Source of the DNA: Podarcis raffonei | Lineage: Eukaryota > Chordata > Lepidosauria > Squamata > Lacertidae | NCBI RefSeq assembly: GCF_027172205.1 | Contig: NC_070602.1 | Location: 58,423,520-58,487,519 of the forward strand | Reading direction: 5' to 3' | Length of the DNA stretch: 64,000 bases | Shown here: piece by piece, positions 1-10,683 of the stretch | Layout of the letters: each line of letters opens with the position of its first letter | Position numbering within the stretch: position 1 is the stretch's first letter | The notes under the pieces: model-generated | Databases searched by the model: none | What the model saw: the letters and a program-made list of their open reading frames with translations, nothing else | What the model was told of the DNA's origin: nothing | Translations under genes and position numbers: made by a program

Positions 1-2037
1 ATCACCAAAGCCTGCCCCTACTAGTATCTTGGGGGGCCCTCAGATACATGGGGCCCCAATTCTGTGCATACCCATAAACCCACCAGTCATTTCAACTATT
101 AGTAAATGCATTCATGTCCATATTGACTTGACCTGATGTGGACCTGGTTCTGCCCCCTTCATGCTCACCCCCTTAGTTACTATTTTAGCTATGGGGGGGT
201 GGGGGGGCAGTGACTGCCATAAAATTGGAGGAAGTTGGCGGTTGTGTTCATGGATTTCATTAAGAGGCTCCTCCATTTTCCTCATAATTCAAGGACTGGT
301 TTAGAATAGACTAAATAGATGCACTATTGCCATGTATAAGGTTGGTGTCTATTAACATTGGTAGGAATGTATTGTTTTGCACATAGTCTATTATTGGAAT
401 ATTTGTACCACATCCAATGCACCATTTATGTCTCAAACTTTATTTCCCAAGCAAAACCTGTACTGAAATCAAGCCTATTTATAAAGTATCTTCACCTCTG
501 ACACCCAGATCTGAGATCTTGCATCTGATGTTTCACTTTACATGATCTGCCATTTGATCGGCAGTAGTAAATGCCAATCTTCTTTCTGCATAGAGTTCCC
601 AAGAAGCAGGAAGTTGCTGTGTTGTTATCAGTGTGATTGTGTCATTAATGATGGCCCTGCCAGACCATTTGCTTGGCTGATTAAGGCCAAAATAGTTATG
701 TCCACTTCAGTCTCAGTGAAATTGATAATACGTAAGTGCACATAACTGAGCTGTACTGCGATTCATGTCTTTGCTATAAGATCATCTCCTTGAGACTGCT
801 TGACAAAGGAAGTAACTTATATGACTGAAGGCTGGAATTTATAGATCTACAAGCCAGATCCAAATATAGTGCGCTATAAATGTGTAAGTATCTCTGCTGG
901 CCACTTTTACCCTTCCACCAACTTTCTCTACTCAATGTATCATGAGATCACCACGAGTAATTACATTAATTTCTTTAGTGCTTTAATTTCTATCCATACT
1001 CCATTCACATTAGCTCCCAGGTCTGTTTTCATATCTCTAGAGTACATTCGACCTCATGTTGGACCTTGTTGACATTTGTGATGTATTTCTCAACGCTTCC
1101 CTCCCCCTCTGTTGACATCACAACTTTATTTTCAGCTCAGCGGTTTTCTTGGCTTTGAGCAATGAAACACTGCCTGCTCTTCAAGACTAATATATGGCCC
1201 CTGAGTGAAGGCGAGGCTGTGATCCAAATCAAGAGTTTCGTTGACACCATAATCCTTAGGAGTGCACAACTGGAGCATTTCATGAGCAGTAAGCAAAGGC
1301 TCCCTATTGATTTATGGCCCTGGTATTTGATCAGGAGTCCATGTTCTGTGTCACTACTACTACATGCAGACTTCTAATTAAGGAAATTAACTAGTTGTCT
1401 GACTTGTAAGAGGAGAATTGTTATATCTGTAGCATGAGGCTGCTTTTATGGATTCTCCCTATTTTTACAGTGGATAGGCTCCAGGCATCTAAGAGCATTC
1501 AGTAGGGTCTGAAGAAACATCCCTAAAGTTCTAAGATCCAAACTTGCTACTGCAGTTGTCACATTATCCATCCTTTGCCCAACCTTGGAGAGGTACAGGA
1601 AGATATCTCTTTGTGGGCAGGGACAGAAGTGAGGGCAGAGAAGTGCTGCATGACAGCATAGGGGTGGAGCTCAACCAGGGTATTTATGTTGCTTCCCTGC
1701 TTTCTCCTCTAGTGACACCCAGTCCTCCCTTGCTAAGATATCAGTACAGGATTAGCTGGCATGATTACATTGGTCTCCTATTTTTTTACTCCCCATCTAC
1801 TCTGCACCTGAGAACTGGGGGTGTGGGTGTGAGCAGGTAATTGATTTAGCTGGGGGTTGGGTTTGTTAAGTAGGTTGATTGTTCCTTCATAACCTGGCAA
1901 GCCTGTGTGGTAAGTGAAACAAGGAAGACCAGTTGGGGAGTATGTTGGAACAGCTTTATGGTACATGAGAGTTGTCTGTGGGGCTTTGGTAGCTATCGAT
2001 AGGGTAAGGACCAATGCTGTGGCTAACTCTTGTAACA
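1..2037. other. Intergenic stretch, nothing recognised
   Basis: Short open frames occur on both strands but none shows a domain, a signal peptide or splice-flanked coding structure that I recognise. No RNA gene, tandem array or transposon end is clear here. I read it as unassigned intergenic DNA; old, decayed repeats could be missed by eye. Confidence 0.4.
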
Positions 2038-2376
2038 GGAGCATCTCCACCCACCCCCGTCATTCAGCCCGGACACTGAGGTCCAGCTCCAAAGGCCTTA
2101 TGGTGGTTCACTCATTGCAAGAAGTGAGGTTACAGGGAACCAGGCAGAGGGCCTTCTGGGTAGTGGTGCCTACCCTATGGAACACCCTCCTGTCAGATGT
2201 CAAGGAAATAAACAACTGTCTGACTATTAGAAGACATCTGAATGCCCTGTATGGGGAAGTTTTTAAGGTTTGATATTTTATTGTGTTTTTATATTTTGAT
2301 GGAAGCTGCCCAGAGTGGCAGGGGCAACCCAGTCAGATGGGCAGCATATAATTAATAAAATTATCATCATCATCAC
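2038..2376 (+). mobile_element. L2/CR1-clade LINE, 3' end
   Basis: The + strand encodes the carboxyl end typical of L2/CR1-clade LINE reverse transcriptase proteins: a stretch like LRSSSKGL, then RQRAFWVVVPTLWNTLLSDVKEI. It is followed by a 3' tail with the motif 'gctgcccagagtggc' and ends in an ATC microsatellite. The same block recurs on the - strand near 21.3, 27.3 and 50.2 kb and on the + strand near 35.0 kb, so this is a dispersed family. The copy is strongly 5'-truncated and cannot be active. Confidence 0.75.
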
Positions 2377-4380
2377 ACTCAGAGTTGACATGCAAGGCAA
2401 TTTTCCCATTTAGATGAAAATTTGCAAATTCTGTGTCCATCTATAAAGGTGGATGGTTCCTGTGGATTCCCTAATAATTGCTCAGGATCATGAATTCACA
2501 TCCTCTGTTCACCTTAGGGTACTTGGAACATAAATGCACAGATACATCTGTAGGGTTCAAAGGCAGAAAGAACACTGGTGGTATAAAACTCTGCAGTCAG
2601 GAGGAGAAGGGGTGGGATCAGCACAATTTTTGCCCATAGCTGTCTGGATATAGCATCCTATAATCCTATAGCAACTTAAGTGGAGGCACTGACTTCGTAG
2701 AATTCCCTCCTAGATGATCTCCACTGGGCTCCTCTTTGCCTCTCTCTATGACTGGCAAATGCTTAAAACAAAAAATCTAATTGGCTTTTCCCATATAGTC
2801 TGCTGTTTTACACCTTGCATGCTATCTGTTGCATTCCCCCCCCCCCCGCTAACATTTTAATGGCAGCTATTTAATAGTTACTGACTTGCTGCTTTTAATA
2901 TTTACATTTTGTCCTCCTGCACTTTTGGATTTATTTATTTTGCTTGGTTTTCACACGAAGGCAGGTGATATTGTGAAATCAAACCAATGTCATTTCGGAT
3001 CATGTGGTGTAGTCTAAGAATTTGCCCCCCCCCCAAGTCCAAACAAGTAAATGGATCACCGTAAATGGATCATCTGAATATCAGCCTGCCCGTGACCAAT
3101 GATTCAGTTCACCCATTCGCCACATGCTCAACTCATTCTGGGATGGCGCGTAAAAGTCCTTGGTCACAAGGAGAGTACAGTAGCTATATGAGCTACCCCT
3201 TACATAAATGCTTTACTCTCTTGCCATAGGAGCCAACTTCTAGGGACCGTGGGGACTTCGGCCCCCCACAATAAAATATTTGAGGCGGCTGCCCCCCGCA
3301 AAGTTGATGGGCATTTGCATTCAAATGGGGTGTGCGCACTGTGTCATGTGATTGATTTTATTTTATTCAAGTTGGCATCCTGCTGCATCCATGCTTTGCC
3401 GTTTCAGTGTTTACTAAGCGCAACTAAGAAGCTCCCTTGTACTCGATTGGGCCATCTTGCTCAGCATGGCCTCTGCTGATTGGCAGCCATTCTCCAGGGC
3501 CACAGGGAGAAAGAGGCATTTCACATCACATGCTACTTGAGCCTTTTAACTGGAGATCCCAGGAACAGACTCTTGGGCTCCTGCATATGTGCTCTGCAGT
3601 CTCACACTAGCCTTAGCTGCTTAAACAAATCTCTGCAGCACAGTGGCCATGAGACATCCTTCCCTTCCCTTGCCCTCCCTGTCAATGCATACCTGTGAAG
3701 AAACTGGTTGAACGCCAGCATTTTCGGCTTGCAAACAAACCCTTTCGCTCCTGCAGTACCAGCCAGCAACCACAGAGTGTCTTCGAGCCGGAGGATGACA
3801 CCCTTCCCACCCCCCTCCCGCCCAGCAATCTGCCATCACTCCCCTCTGACCTGAAGTTCTCTAGATTGTTTCCAATCCTGCATTGCTAACCTCACGGAGC
3901 CAATAGTATTCCCAGTATTTTGGGGTGGTGACTCACAAGACAGTTATGAGGGCTCCTTAAGGGGCTCTCGGAAGTCTTGGTGTAAGCAACACTCTCTTTT
4001 GACCACAGCTGTAAGCCTGAAACTTTGCACACATTTAAGATCTCTCTCTCCCCCCCTCTCTCTCCCTTTCTCACACTTCGAGGGTGTGCAGTTTTTTTCC
4101 CTCCTCGGTTTTTCTTTCTTTGTGCACAACATCTTCAGTCTTGAGGATGTGCATCAAAAACATTTTGAAAGCTGTGAGCAAGGGAAGCATGGAGTGACAT
4201 TCTTAATTCCCTCCCACTTATTTAATATACTTAATATTTAATATACTTTTTTTTCTTACTTATTTTCCCCTCCTACTTTGTACCCTGAGGATCCAAAAGG
4301 TCCATTCCTTTGCTCTCACTGCAACTGCTGCTCAGCATAGAGTAATTTCTCTCAGTTAACAACCCCCAACTATTTATAAT
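2377..4380. other. Intergenic stretch, mostly unassigned
   Basis: Mostly unassigned. Near 3226-3300 a short piece begins 'cataggagccaac' and resembles the end of a hAT-like MITE related to the one near 17.5 kb. Poly-C runs at about 2837 and 3027 and CT-rich sequence near 4030-4070 are simple sequence. No supported gene. Confidence 0.35.
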
Positions 4381-4394
4381 ATGAGTTATAGGGT

Positions 4395-4475
4395 TAGAAT
4401 CATAGAGCTGTGGGGGTGGAAGGGACCCCGAGGGTCATGTGGCAAAGCCCTTGCAATGCAGGAATCTCAGCTAAA
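4395..4475 (-). mobile_element. CR1-tailed SINE or CR1 3' end, fragment
   Basis: The sequence 'aatcatagagctg', then 'ggtggaagggacc', then 'gcaatgcaggaatctcag' is the reverse complement of a tail shared by reptile CR1 LINEs and CR1-tailed tRNA SINEs. Better copies lie at 26.0 kb and 34.75 kb. Only the tail is present, so SINE and LINE origins cannot be separated. Confidence 0.55.
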
Positions 4476-4489
4476 GCATCCAGTGTTTG

Positions 4490-4566
4490 TCATATTCAGA
4501 GTAGACCCACTGAAACGAATGGACATGCCTAACTTAGGTGCATTGATTTCAATGGGTCTCCTCTGA
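4490..4566. repeat. Short foldback repeat of the 'agtaagcccca / tcaatggg' type
   Basis: The sequence has 'agagtagacccactgaaacgaatgg' near one end and 'ttgatttcaatgggtctcctctgag' near the other. These are roughly inverted to each other and recur in many places in the window. It looks like a decayed copy of a short, widely dispersed palindromic repeat; its class is not known to me. Confidence 0.45.
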
Positions 4567-4743
4567 GGAAACAACCAAAACCTCCCTGTGTATGGCTCTT
4601 ATACTAATGGTGGAGTGCTGTGATTGGATGTTATGACACCCCATTCAATACTCTGTCATGGCAAGGTGGGTGGGGCAATTGTCAATTCTGTGCCCCCTCC
4701 CCCTGCTCTTCTCATTGAAGCCAGTGGGGAGGAAATGGATTGC

Positions 4744-4748
4744 AACCC
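4744..4748. repeat. Target-site duplication of the Gypsy element, left copy
   Basis: The five bases AACCC directly before the 5' LTR match the five bases directly after the 3' LTR at 9701-9705. A 5-bp duplication is usual for Ty3/Gypsy integrases, so both element ends are fixed to the base. Confidence 0.9.
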
Positions 4749-5118
4749 TGTTATGTACTGAGTTGAATAGGATCCAAACTGCAGCAGTCTGATTGGTCCT
4801 AGAACAATAGGATCCAAAAGGCAGCAGTCTGATTGGTCCTAGAACAATAGGATTCAGAATGCAGCAGTCTGATTGGTCCTAGAACAATGCAGCAGCATGA
4901 TTGGTTGGCAGGAACTACCCAATCATGCTCCAGATAGAAGTGAATCCACAACCTGATTGGCTTACAGTAGAATTCCGGAATTAGCCAATCATGTGCAGCC
5001 CATTGTGTAAATAATGTATATAAAGCAGATACTTTGAGGGGACTTTCATTCATTCCTCCTCACCACTATGAGCTGAATAAAGAGCATGAAATCACTTCAC
5101 GACTCTGAGTATATTTCA
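4749..5118 (+). repeat. 5' LTR of the Gypsy element
   Basis: It begins TGTTATGTACTGAG and ends TATATTTCA. Parts visible in order: three tandem 40-bp units at 4766-4885, each with an ATTGG (inverted CCAAT) box; four further CCAAT/ATTGG boxes up to about 4990; a TATATAAAG box near 5019; and an AATAAA polyadenylation signal near 5079. These make it a compact promoter and terminator unit, with U3 carrying the CCAAT boxes. It is identical to 9331-9700. Confidence 0.93.
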
Positions 5119-5119
5119 C

Positions 5120-5137
5120 TGGCGACGAAGGTGGGAT
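5120..5137 (+). other. Likely primer-binding site
   Basis: The sequence TGGCGACGAAGGTGGGAT starts one base after the 5' LTR, where a tRNA-primed LTR element carries its minus-strand priming site. The TGG start fits the complement of a tRNA CCA end. I cannot say with confidence which tRNA is used. Confidence 0.6.
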
Positions 5138-5243
5138 CCCGCTGAGCTGACTGCCACACACAGCACCGCAGCACCGCCACCTGCCGCACCGCTGCCTCGC
5201 ACCGTGTATCCAGGCTTCAGCTCCGGGACACAAGGAACTCAGA

Positions 5244-8200
5244 ATGGCAACCGACAACAGCTTCTCGCCATTCAACCCAGCATCTGGAGACTGGGAAGCG
5301 TACGCCTCCCGTTTCACCTTCCTCCTAGAAGCCAAAGGGGTCACCGACGAAGAAGACGCCAAGAAGAGGGCGATATTCTTCAGCGTCTGCGGAGAGGAGA
5401 CGTTTGAAATCGCCCGGGCTCTCCTTGCGCCTGAAGACGTCGCTACTGTTCCATACAAAACAATAATGGAACAGCTGAAGGGGCACTTTTCGCCGCAGCC
5501 CTCAGTGGTGGCTCGTCGAAATGCCTTCTACGCAAAGCGGCAAGCCCCTGGGGAAACCATAACTGGGTTTGTGACCTCTCTCCGCCAAGCCGCCCGGTTC
5601 TGCAACTTCTCAGAGCTGGAGAACATGCTTCGTGACCGCCTCGTCGGTGGCCTGAAGGATGAGAAGCTGCAACGACGCCTCTACGCTAAGAAGGACCTAA
5701 CGTTCCAGGTCGCTCTGGAGGAGGCCCTGGCAACGGAAGCTGCCGAGAGGTCGACGCAAGAGGCACGGCCGAGCCAGCTGTCCCAACCGAGGGTCCACCA
5801 CGAAGACCTCACCGACGACTCAGGATCCGACAGGGAGGAGGTGCACCGAGTACAGCAGCGCACTCAAGCAGCCCACATACCACAGCTGCCTCGACGAGAA
5901 GGAGGGAGCTGCGCAAGCTGTGGAGAAAGTCACGAGAGGAGGACCTGCCGTTTCCGCAACGCAGAGTGCAGGCAGTGCAGAAAATTGGGACACATCGCCC
6001 GGGTGTGTCGGGCTCGGCCCACCCGACGCCAGGCATCAGATGACCAATCCAAGAGCCCCAGGTCCCGGGGCCCAACGCACCAAGGCAACTCGACAGAGCT
6101 CACGGAATTCCAGGTATACCAGTTGCCCCACCCCAACGTAGAGAAAATTTATGTTGACGTACAGATAGAGGGGGCCCCATGCCGCATGGAGCTTGACACG
6201 GGTTCAACTCTATCCATAATCTCGGCAAGGACCTTAAGGAAACTGTGTCCTACTGGGGGTCCCAAACTCAGGCCGGCCCCATTCACCCTCCGGGACTTCC
6301 AAAAACGTAAGGTCCCCACAATGGGGGTGGGGACCTTCAGGGTACAATACCGAGGGCGGACGCGGCAACTGGACTTGCTTGTGGTCAAGGGCCCCTACAT
6401 TAGCTTACTGGGATTGGCATGGTTTGGACCACTGGGGCTAGCCGTCACCGGGGTGAACCACACTAGCTTACAAGTGGACGTGGACGCAATATGCAAGGAA
6501 TTTCCGGGGGTTTTCGATGGGAAATTGGGACAGTATACGGGCCCCCCCATTGCTCTACAGCTTGACCCCGCAGTACGACCGGTCAGGCTCAAGGCCCGCC
6601 GGGTCCCGTTCGCCCTGAAACCCCGTATAGACGAGGAATTGGACCGGCTCGTGGAGCAAGGAGTGCTGGAGCCGGTGCCTAATGCCCCCTGGGAAACCCC
6701 AATCGTCACGCCCGTCAAGCCTAATGGTTCAGTCCGCATCTGCGCAGACTACAAATGTACCATAAACAAGGCCCTCACGGCCCATGCATACCCAGTGCCA
6801 GTGGTCAGCCATGTTCTTGCCACCCTGGCTGGGTCGAAAATTTTTGGCAAGCTGGACTTGGCCCAAGCATATCAACAGCTGCCAGTAGATGAGGCCACAG
6901 CAGAGGCACAGACGATTGTGACGCACAGAGGAGCATTCAGGGTAAAGCGGCTGCAATTCGGTGTCAGCGTGGCACCAGGCATATTCCAGAATCTAATGGA
7001 CTCTCTACTTAAAGGGATTCCTGGCGTCACCCCCTTCTTCGATGATGTGTTGATTGCCGGGCCCACACCAGAGGAGTTTGAGGACCGCCTCCGCACCGTT
7101 CTGCACCGTTTCCAGACGGCGGGTCTCAAGGTGAAGCGGGAAAAATGTCTACTAGGAGTGCCTCAGGTGGACTTTCTGGGATTTATGGTGGACGCAGAAG
7201 GGGTCCACCCGACTGGGGACAAGGTACGGGCCATTTGTGATGCCCCAGCGCCCAAGAACAAGACTGAACTTCAGGCCTTCTTGGGACTATTGAACTTTTA
7301 CCATTCCTTCCTTCCCCACAAGGCGGCGGTAGCAGAGCCCCTACACAGACTCCTGGACAAGCGGGCCCCTTGGGTGTGGGGCCAGCGCCAGGAGGCCGCA
7401 TTCCAGGCAGTCAAGGACTTGCTTGTCTCAAACTCGGTCTTGGCACACTTCGACGAGAGGCTGCCGGTGGTGCTAGCATGCGATGCCTCGCCCTATGGAA
7501 TTGGCGCTGTCCTGGGACACCAACTCCCAGATGGAAGAGAGGTACCGGTGGCATACTTTTCCCAGACACTCAACGCAACCGAGCGGAACTACTCGCAAAT
7601 CGACAAGGAGGGTCTGGCAATCGTGAAGGGAGTAAAAAAATTCCATGATTTCTTGTACGGGCGGCCCTTCACCGTGGTGACTGACCACAAGCCGTTGCTT
7701 GGCTTATTTGCCCCTGAAAAGCAGACCCCCCAAGTGCTGTCTCCTCGCGTCCTCAGGTGGTCAATTTTCCTTGCCAGCTACCAGTATGCACTGATTCACC
7801 GTCCGGGGAAGGCGATGGGCCATGCGGATGCCCTCAGCAGGCTACCACTACCGGAAACAGGCCCCGACCCAGCACCTGCACAAGAGGTTATGAGCCTGGA
7901 GCTGCTTCCCGACCGCCCCATTCAGGCACAAGAAGTTGCACACCATTCCAAGAAAGATAGGGTCATCTCCCGGGTCCTGGACTGGGTGTGGAGGGGATGG
8001 CCCAGCAGCAGCCCCGGGCCAGAATTCGCCGGCTACACAACCCGCAAACATGAACTGTCGGCCCACAAGGGGTGCCTGTTATGGGGAAGCAGGGTCATTG
8101 TTCCCCAGCCCCTCCGCAAAAGGGTCCTCACAGCCCTACACGAGACACACCCAGGGGTAGTAAGAATGAAGGCCCTTGCCAGGAGTTATGTGTGGTGGCC

Positions 8201-9320
8201 GGGGATCGACGGAGAGATAGAGGCCTGGGTCAAACACTGCCAGGCCTGCCAAGAATCCCGCCCAGATCCCCCAAGGGCCCCAGTCCAGTCCTGGGAGTCC
8301 GCCCGAGCACCATGGTCACGCCTGCATGTGGACTTCGCTGGCCCCTTTCAGGGGAAAACATTCTTCATAGTGGTGGACTCCTACACCAAATGGCTGGAAG
8401 TCGCACTGGTACCGTCCACTTCTACGTCCGCAGCCATCCGGGTACTACGCAGGCTGTTTGCAACCCACGGGCTCCCTGACACTCTCGTCTCAGACAACGG
8501 GACTGCATTTACGTCAGGAGAATTCCAAACCTTCACAGCGCAGAACGCCATCCGCCACATCCGTTCGGCGCCATTCCATCCTGCCACCAATGGCCAAGCA
8601 GAACGCATGGTGCGGACCACCAAGGACACCCTTCGCCGCATGACGCAAGGGGATTGGGAGTACCGCCTTGCCACATTCCTTCTAGCACAGCACAGCACCC
8701 CCAGCTCAACGACTGGCCGGAGCCCCGCTGAACTACTAATGGGTCGGCGCCTTGCAATCAGATTGGACCGCATTCACCCCGATAGAGCTCAGGATGAGGT
8801 AGTGGTGGGGGAAGGCAGGAACCCCCGGACCTTCGAGGCCCAGGACCCAGTGTACGCAAAGAATTTTGGGGCAGGCCCAGCATGGGTACCCGCCACAGTC
8901 ACCAGGGTCACTGGCCCCGTGTCGTATGAGGTGCTAACAGATGGGGGGCAATGCTGGCGCCGCCACTGCGACCAGATACGGCGACGATTCCCGGGAGAAA
9001 ACCAGGAGGAGGAAAGGTCAGAGGAGTCCCAAGGGAACAGAGGGGCAGTGAGGCCCATAGAGCACGAGGGGCCAGCAGGAGAGGCAGAATCAGTAAATAC
9101 AGAGAGGACCTGCGAGGCCGAAAGGACACCGGAACCAGAACCACGACTGAGCGAGCCGGTTGCGCCAGACCAAATAGCCCCATCACAGCCAGCATCCTTG
9201 GAACACGAGCCAGAACCTGGACCCCGGACCAGGGAACACCCCAGGCCGCAACGCACACGTAGGCCGCCAGCGTACCTCGAGGACTATGAATGCGACCTCC
9301 CGGGCAGGACTGGAACTTAG
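5244..9320 (+). CDS. Gag-Pol polyprotein of the Ty3/Gypsy element
   Basis: One 1358-aa frame holds gag and pol without a frame change. Gag fills about residues 1-260 and ends in two zinc knuckles at about 223-255 (the first with CxxC-x3-H-x4-C spacing, the second CxxCx4Hx4C). The aspartic protease has DTGS at 318-321. Reverse transcriptase carries FDD around 599-601 in place of the common YxDD. RNase H starts near CDAS at 746-749. Integrase has an HHCC finger at about 966-1007 and a D,D35E triad at D1030, D1084 and E1120. A Pro/Glu-rich tail follows. The start was chosen as the first ATG of the frame, 125 bp after the LTR. Single-frame gag-pol is known in several Gypsy lineages. The product would be self-cleaved and act in cytoplasmic particles and then the nucleus. 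Confidence 0.93.
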   Translation: MATDNSFSPFNPASGDWEAYASRFTFLLEAKGVTDEEDAKKRAIFFSVCGEETFEIARALLAPEDVATVPYKTIMEQLKGHFSPQPSVVARRNAFYAKRQAPGETITGFVTSLRQAARFCNFSELENMLRDRLVGGLKDEKLQRRLYAKKDLTFQVALEEALATEAAERSTQEARPSQLSQPRVHHEDLTDDSGSDREEVHRVQQRTQAAHIPQLPRREGGSCASCGESHERRTCRFRNAECRQCRKLGHIARVCRARPTRRQASDDQSKSPRSRGPTHQGNSTELTEFQVYQLPHPNVEKIYVDVQIEGAPCRMELDTGSTLSIISARTLRKLCPTGGPKLRPAPFTLRDFQKRKVPTMGVGTFRVQYRGRTRQLDLLVVKGPYISLLGLAWFGPLGLAVTGVNHTSLQVDVDAICKEFPGVFDGKLGQYTGPPIALQLDPAVRPVRLKARRVPFALKPRIDEELDRLVEQGVLEPVPNAPWETPIVTPVKPNGSVRICADYKCTINKALTAHAYPVPVVSHVLATLAGSKIFGKLDLAQAYQQLPVDEATAEAQTIVTHRGAFRVKRLQFGVSVAPGIFQNLMDSLLKGIPGVTPFFDDVLIAGPTPEEFEDRLRTVLHRFQTAGLKVKREKCLLGVPQVDFLGFMVDAEGVHPTGDKVRAICDAPAPKNKTELQAFLGLLNFYHSFLPHKAAVAEPLHRLLDKRAPWVWGQRQEAAFQAVKDLLVSNSVLAHFDERLPVVLACDASPYGIGAVLGHQLPDGREVPVAYFSQTLNATERNYSQIDKEGLAIVKGVKKFHDFLYGRPFTVVTDHKPLLGLFAPEKQTPQVLSPRVLRWSIFLASYQYALIHRPGKAMGHADALSRLPLPETGPDPAPAQEVMSLELLPDRPIQAQEVAHHSKKDRVISRVLDWVWRGWPSSSPGPEFAGYTTRKHELSAHKGCLLWGSRVIVPQPLRKRVLTALHETHPGVVRMKALARSYVWWPGIDGEIEAWVKHCQACQESRPDPPRAPVQSWESARAPWSRLHVDFAGPFQGKTFFIVVDSYTKWLEVALVPSTSTSAAIRVLRRLFATHGLPDTLVSDNGTAFTSGEFQTFTAQNAIRHIRSAPFHPATNGQAERMVRTTKDTLRRMTQGDWEYRLATFLLAQHSTPSSTTGRSPAELLMGRRLAIRLDRIHPDRAQDEVVVGEGRNPRTFEAQDPVYAKNFGAGPAWVPATVTRVTGPVSYEVLTDGGQCWRRHCDQIRRRFPGENQEEERSEESQGNRGAVRPIEHEGPAGEAESVNTERTCEAERTPEPEPRLSEPVAPDQIAPSQPASLEHEPEPGPRTREHPRPQRTRRPPAYLEDYECDLPGRTGT

Positions 9321-9330
9321 AGGGGAGGGG
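9321..9330 (+). other. Polypurine tract
   Basis: The run AGGGGAGGGG lies directly before the 3' LTR and just after the gag-pol stop codon. This is where plus-strand priming occurs in LTR retroelements. Confidence 0.85.
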
Positions 9331-9700
9331 TGTTATGTACTGAGTTGAATAGGATCCAAACTGCAGCAGTCTGATTGGTCCTAGAACAATAGGATCCAAA
9401 AGGCAGCAGTCTGATTGGTCCTAGAACAATAGGATTCAGAATGCAGCAGTCTGATTGGTCCTAGAACAATGCAGCAGCATGATTGGTTGGCAGGAACTAC
9501 CCAATCATGCTCCAGATAGAAGTGAATCCACAACCTGATTGGCTTACAGTAGAATTCCGGAATTAGCCAATCATGTGCAGCCCATTGTGTAAATAATGTA
9601 TATAAAGCAGATACTTTGAGGGGACTTTCATTCATTCCTCCTCACCACTATGAGCTGAATAAAGAGCATGAAATCACTTCACGACTCTGAGTATATTTCA
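9331..9700 (+). repeat. 3' LTR of the Gypsy element
   Basis: It is identical in length and, by eye, in sequence to 4749-5118, including the three 40-bp units (9348-9467), the TATA-like box and AATAAA. It is followed by the right copy of the AACCC target duplication. Confidence 0.93.
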
Positions 9701-9705
9701 AACCC
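9701..9705. repeat. Target-site duplication of the Gypsy element, right copy
   Basis: AACCC, matching 4744-4748. Confidence 0.9.
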
Positions 9706-10445
9706 CCAAAAACATACTTAAGGGAAATCACAGGCAAAAAAAAAAATGCAGATAAAAAAATGCAGATAAATGAATAGTTATTGCAATTTTAAAAAATCTG
9801 TAACTCTGTGGTTGATTGTCAAGGGTTTTTGTTGTTGTTGTTAGGGATTATTTCCACCGTTAGTTGTCTAGAAGGAAATGCATTGCGTCAGGTCTGGGGG
9901 TGGTGTAAAGTTGCATCCTTGATGGGATGTGGATGTGGTTAGAGGCAGTACTGGATAGAGTGCAAGTGTGCTCCCTGCTTATCCAGACAGGTATGCCAGT
10001 GTGTCTTTCACCCTGGCGGCATCTCTCGGGTTTCACAAGCTTAGTGGGGTTTCTAAACTATAGCCTCTCAGCTGGCAGAACTCAAGTGCAGGACTGGGCT
10101 CTTAGCCATTTAGCTCAGGAGTGTGGAATCCCATTTGGACAGCAGGTCACAGAGAACTGGGGCCACATCTGAAAGGAGGGAAGGTGCTGCCCACCAGTCA
10201 ATCACCTGACATCACAAGGCATCAGGTGGATACAACTCCTGGGCTTGCATTTGGGGTCAAATTTCTATGGTATTGAATGGAAGCCCCACTTGCTAGGGAA
10301 CAACTAGGATTGCCCTTGAAAGCTCCTGATGGTTCCTTCAGGTTCCTGATGGAGCTTCACCTCTCCCACATCATAAGACTTCAGGTGAGTGACAGGTGGG
10401 CATGAAATGGCCTTGTGGACCAAATTAAGAGTCCCATGCCTGCAA
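9706..10445. other. Intergenic stretch, nothing recognised
   Basis: AT-rich stretch after the Gypsy insertion site, then moderate-GC sequence with no coding frame I can support and no clear transposon end. Confidence 0.35.
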
Positions 10446-10447
10446 TA

Positions 10448-10681
10448 AAGTGGTACCTCGGGTTACAGATGCTCCAGGTTACAGGCACTTCAGGTTACAG
10501 ACTCCGCTAACTCAGAAATAGTACCTCGGGTTAATAAGTTTGCTTCAGGATGAGAACAGAAATCGGGAGGCGGCGGCAGCGGGAAGTCCCATTAGCTAAA
10601 GTGGTGTCTCAGGTTAAGAACAGTTTCAGGTTAAGAACGGCCCTCCAGAACAAATTAAGTTCTTAACCTGAGGTACCACTG
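10448..10681 (+). mobile_element. pogo/Tigger-like MITE, copy 1
   Basis: This 234-bp element starts AAGTGGTACCTCGGGTTA and ends TTAACCTGAGGTACCACTG, the two ends being inverted repeats. TA flanks both sides, the target duplication expected for Tc1/mariner-pogo elements. The interior contains 'cccattagctaaagtgg'. Three further copies lie at 12.85, 18.44 and 26.56 kb. No transposase is encoded, so it is non-autonomous. Confidence 0.8.
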
Positions 10682-10683
10682 TA

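Larger units (their letters stand above)
4749..9700 (+). mobile_element. Ty3/Gypsy LTR retrotransposon, looks whole
   Basis: This 4952-bp element has two 370-bp LTRs that begin TG and end CA, a primer-binding region, one long gag-pol frame, a purine tract before the 3' LTR and a 5-bp target duplication. By eye the two LTRs show no difference over 370 bp. Since LTRs are identical at insertion, it must be young on an evolutionary scale. Domain order (protease, reverse transcriptase, RNase H, integrase) places it in Ty3/Gypsy (Metaviridae), not in the Copia or Bel families. No env-like frame follows pol. It appears whole, with no break seen in the long frame. Confidence 0.95.

Noticed and set aside
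5066-9399. Many open frames on both strands inside the Gypsy element
   Set aside because: They overlap the 1358-codon gag-pol frame and show no domain of their own; they are shadows of GC-rich coding DNA.
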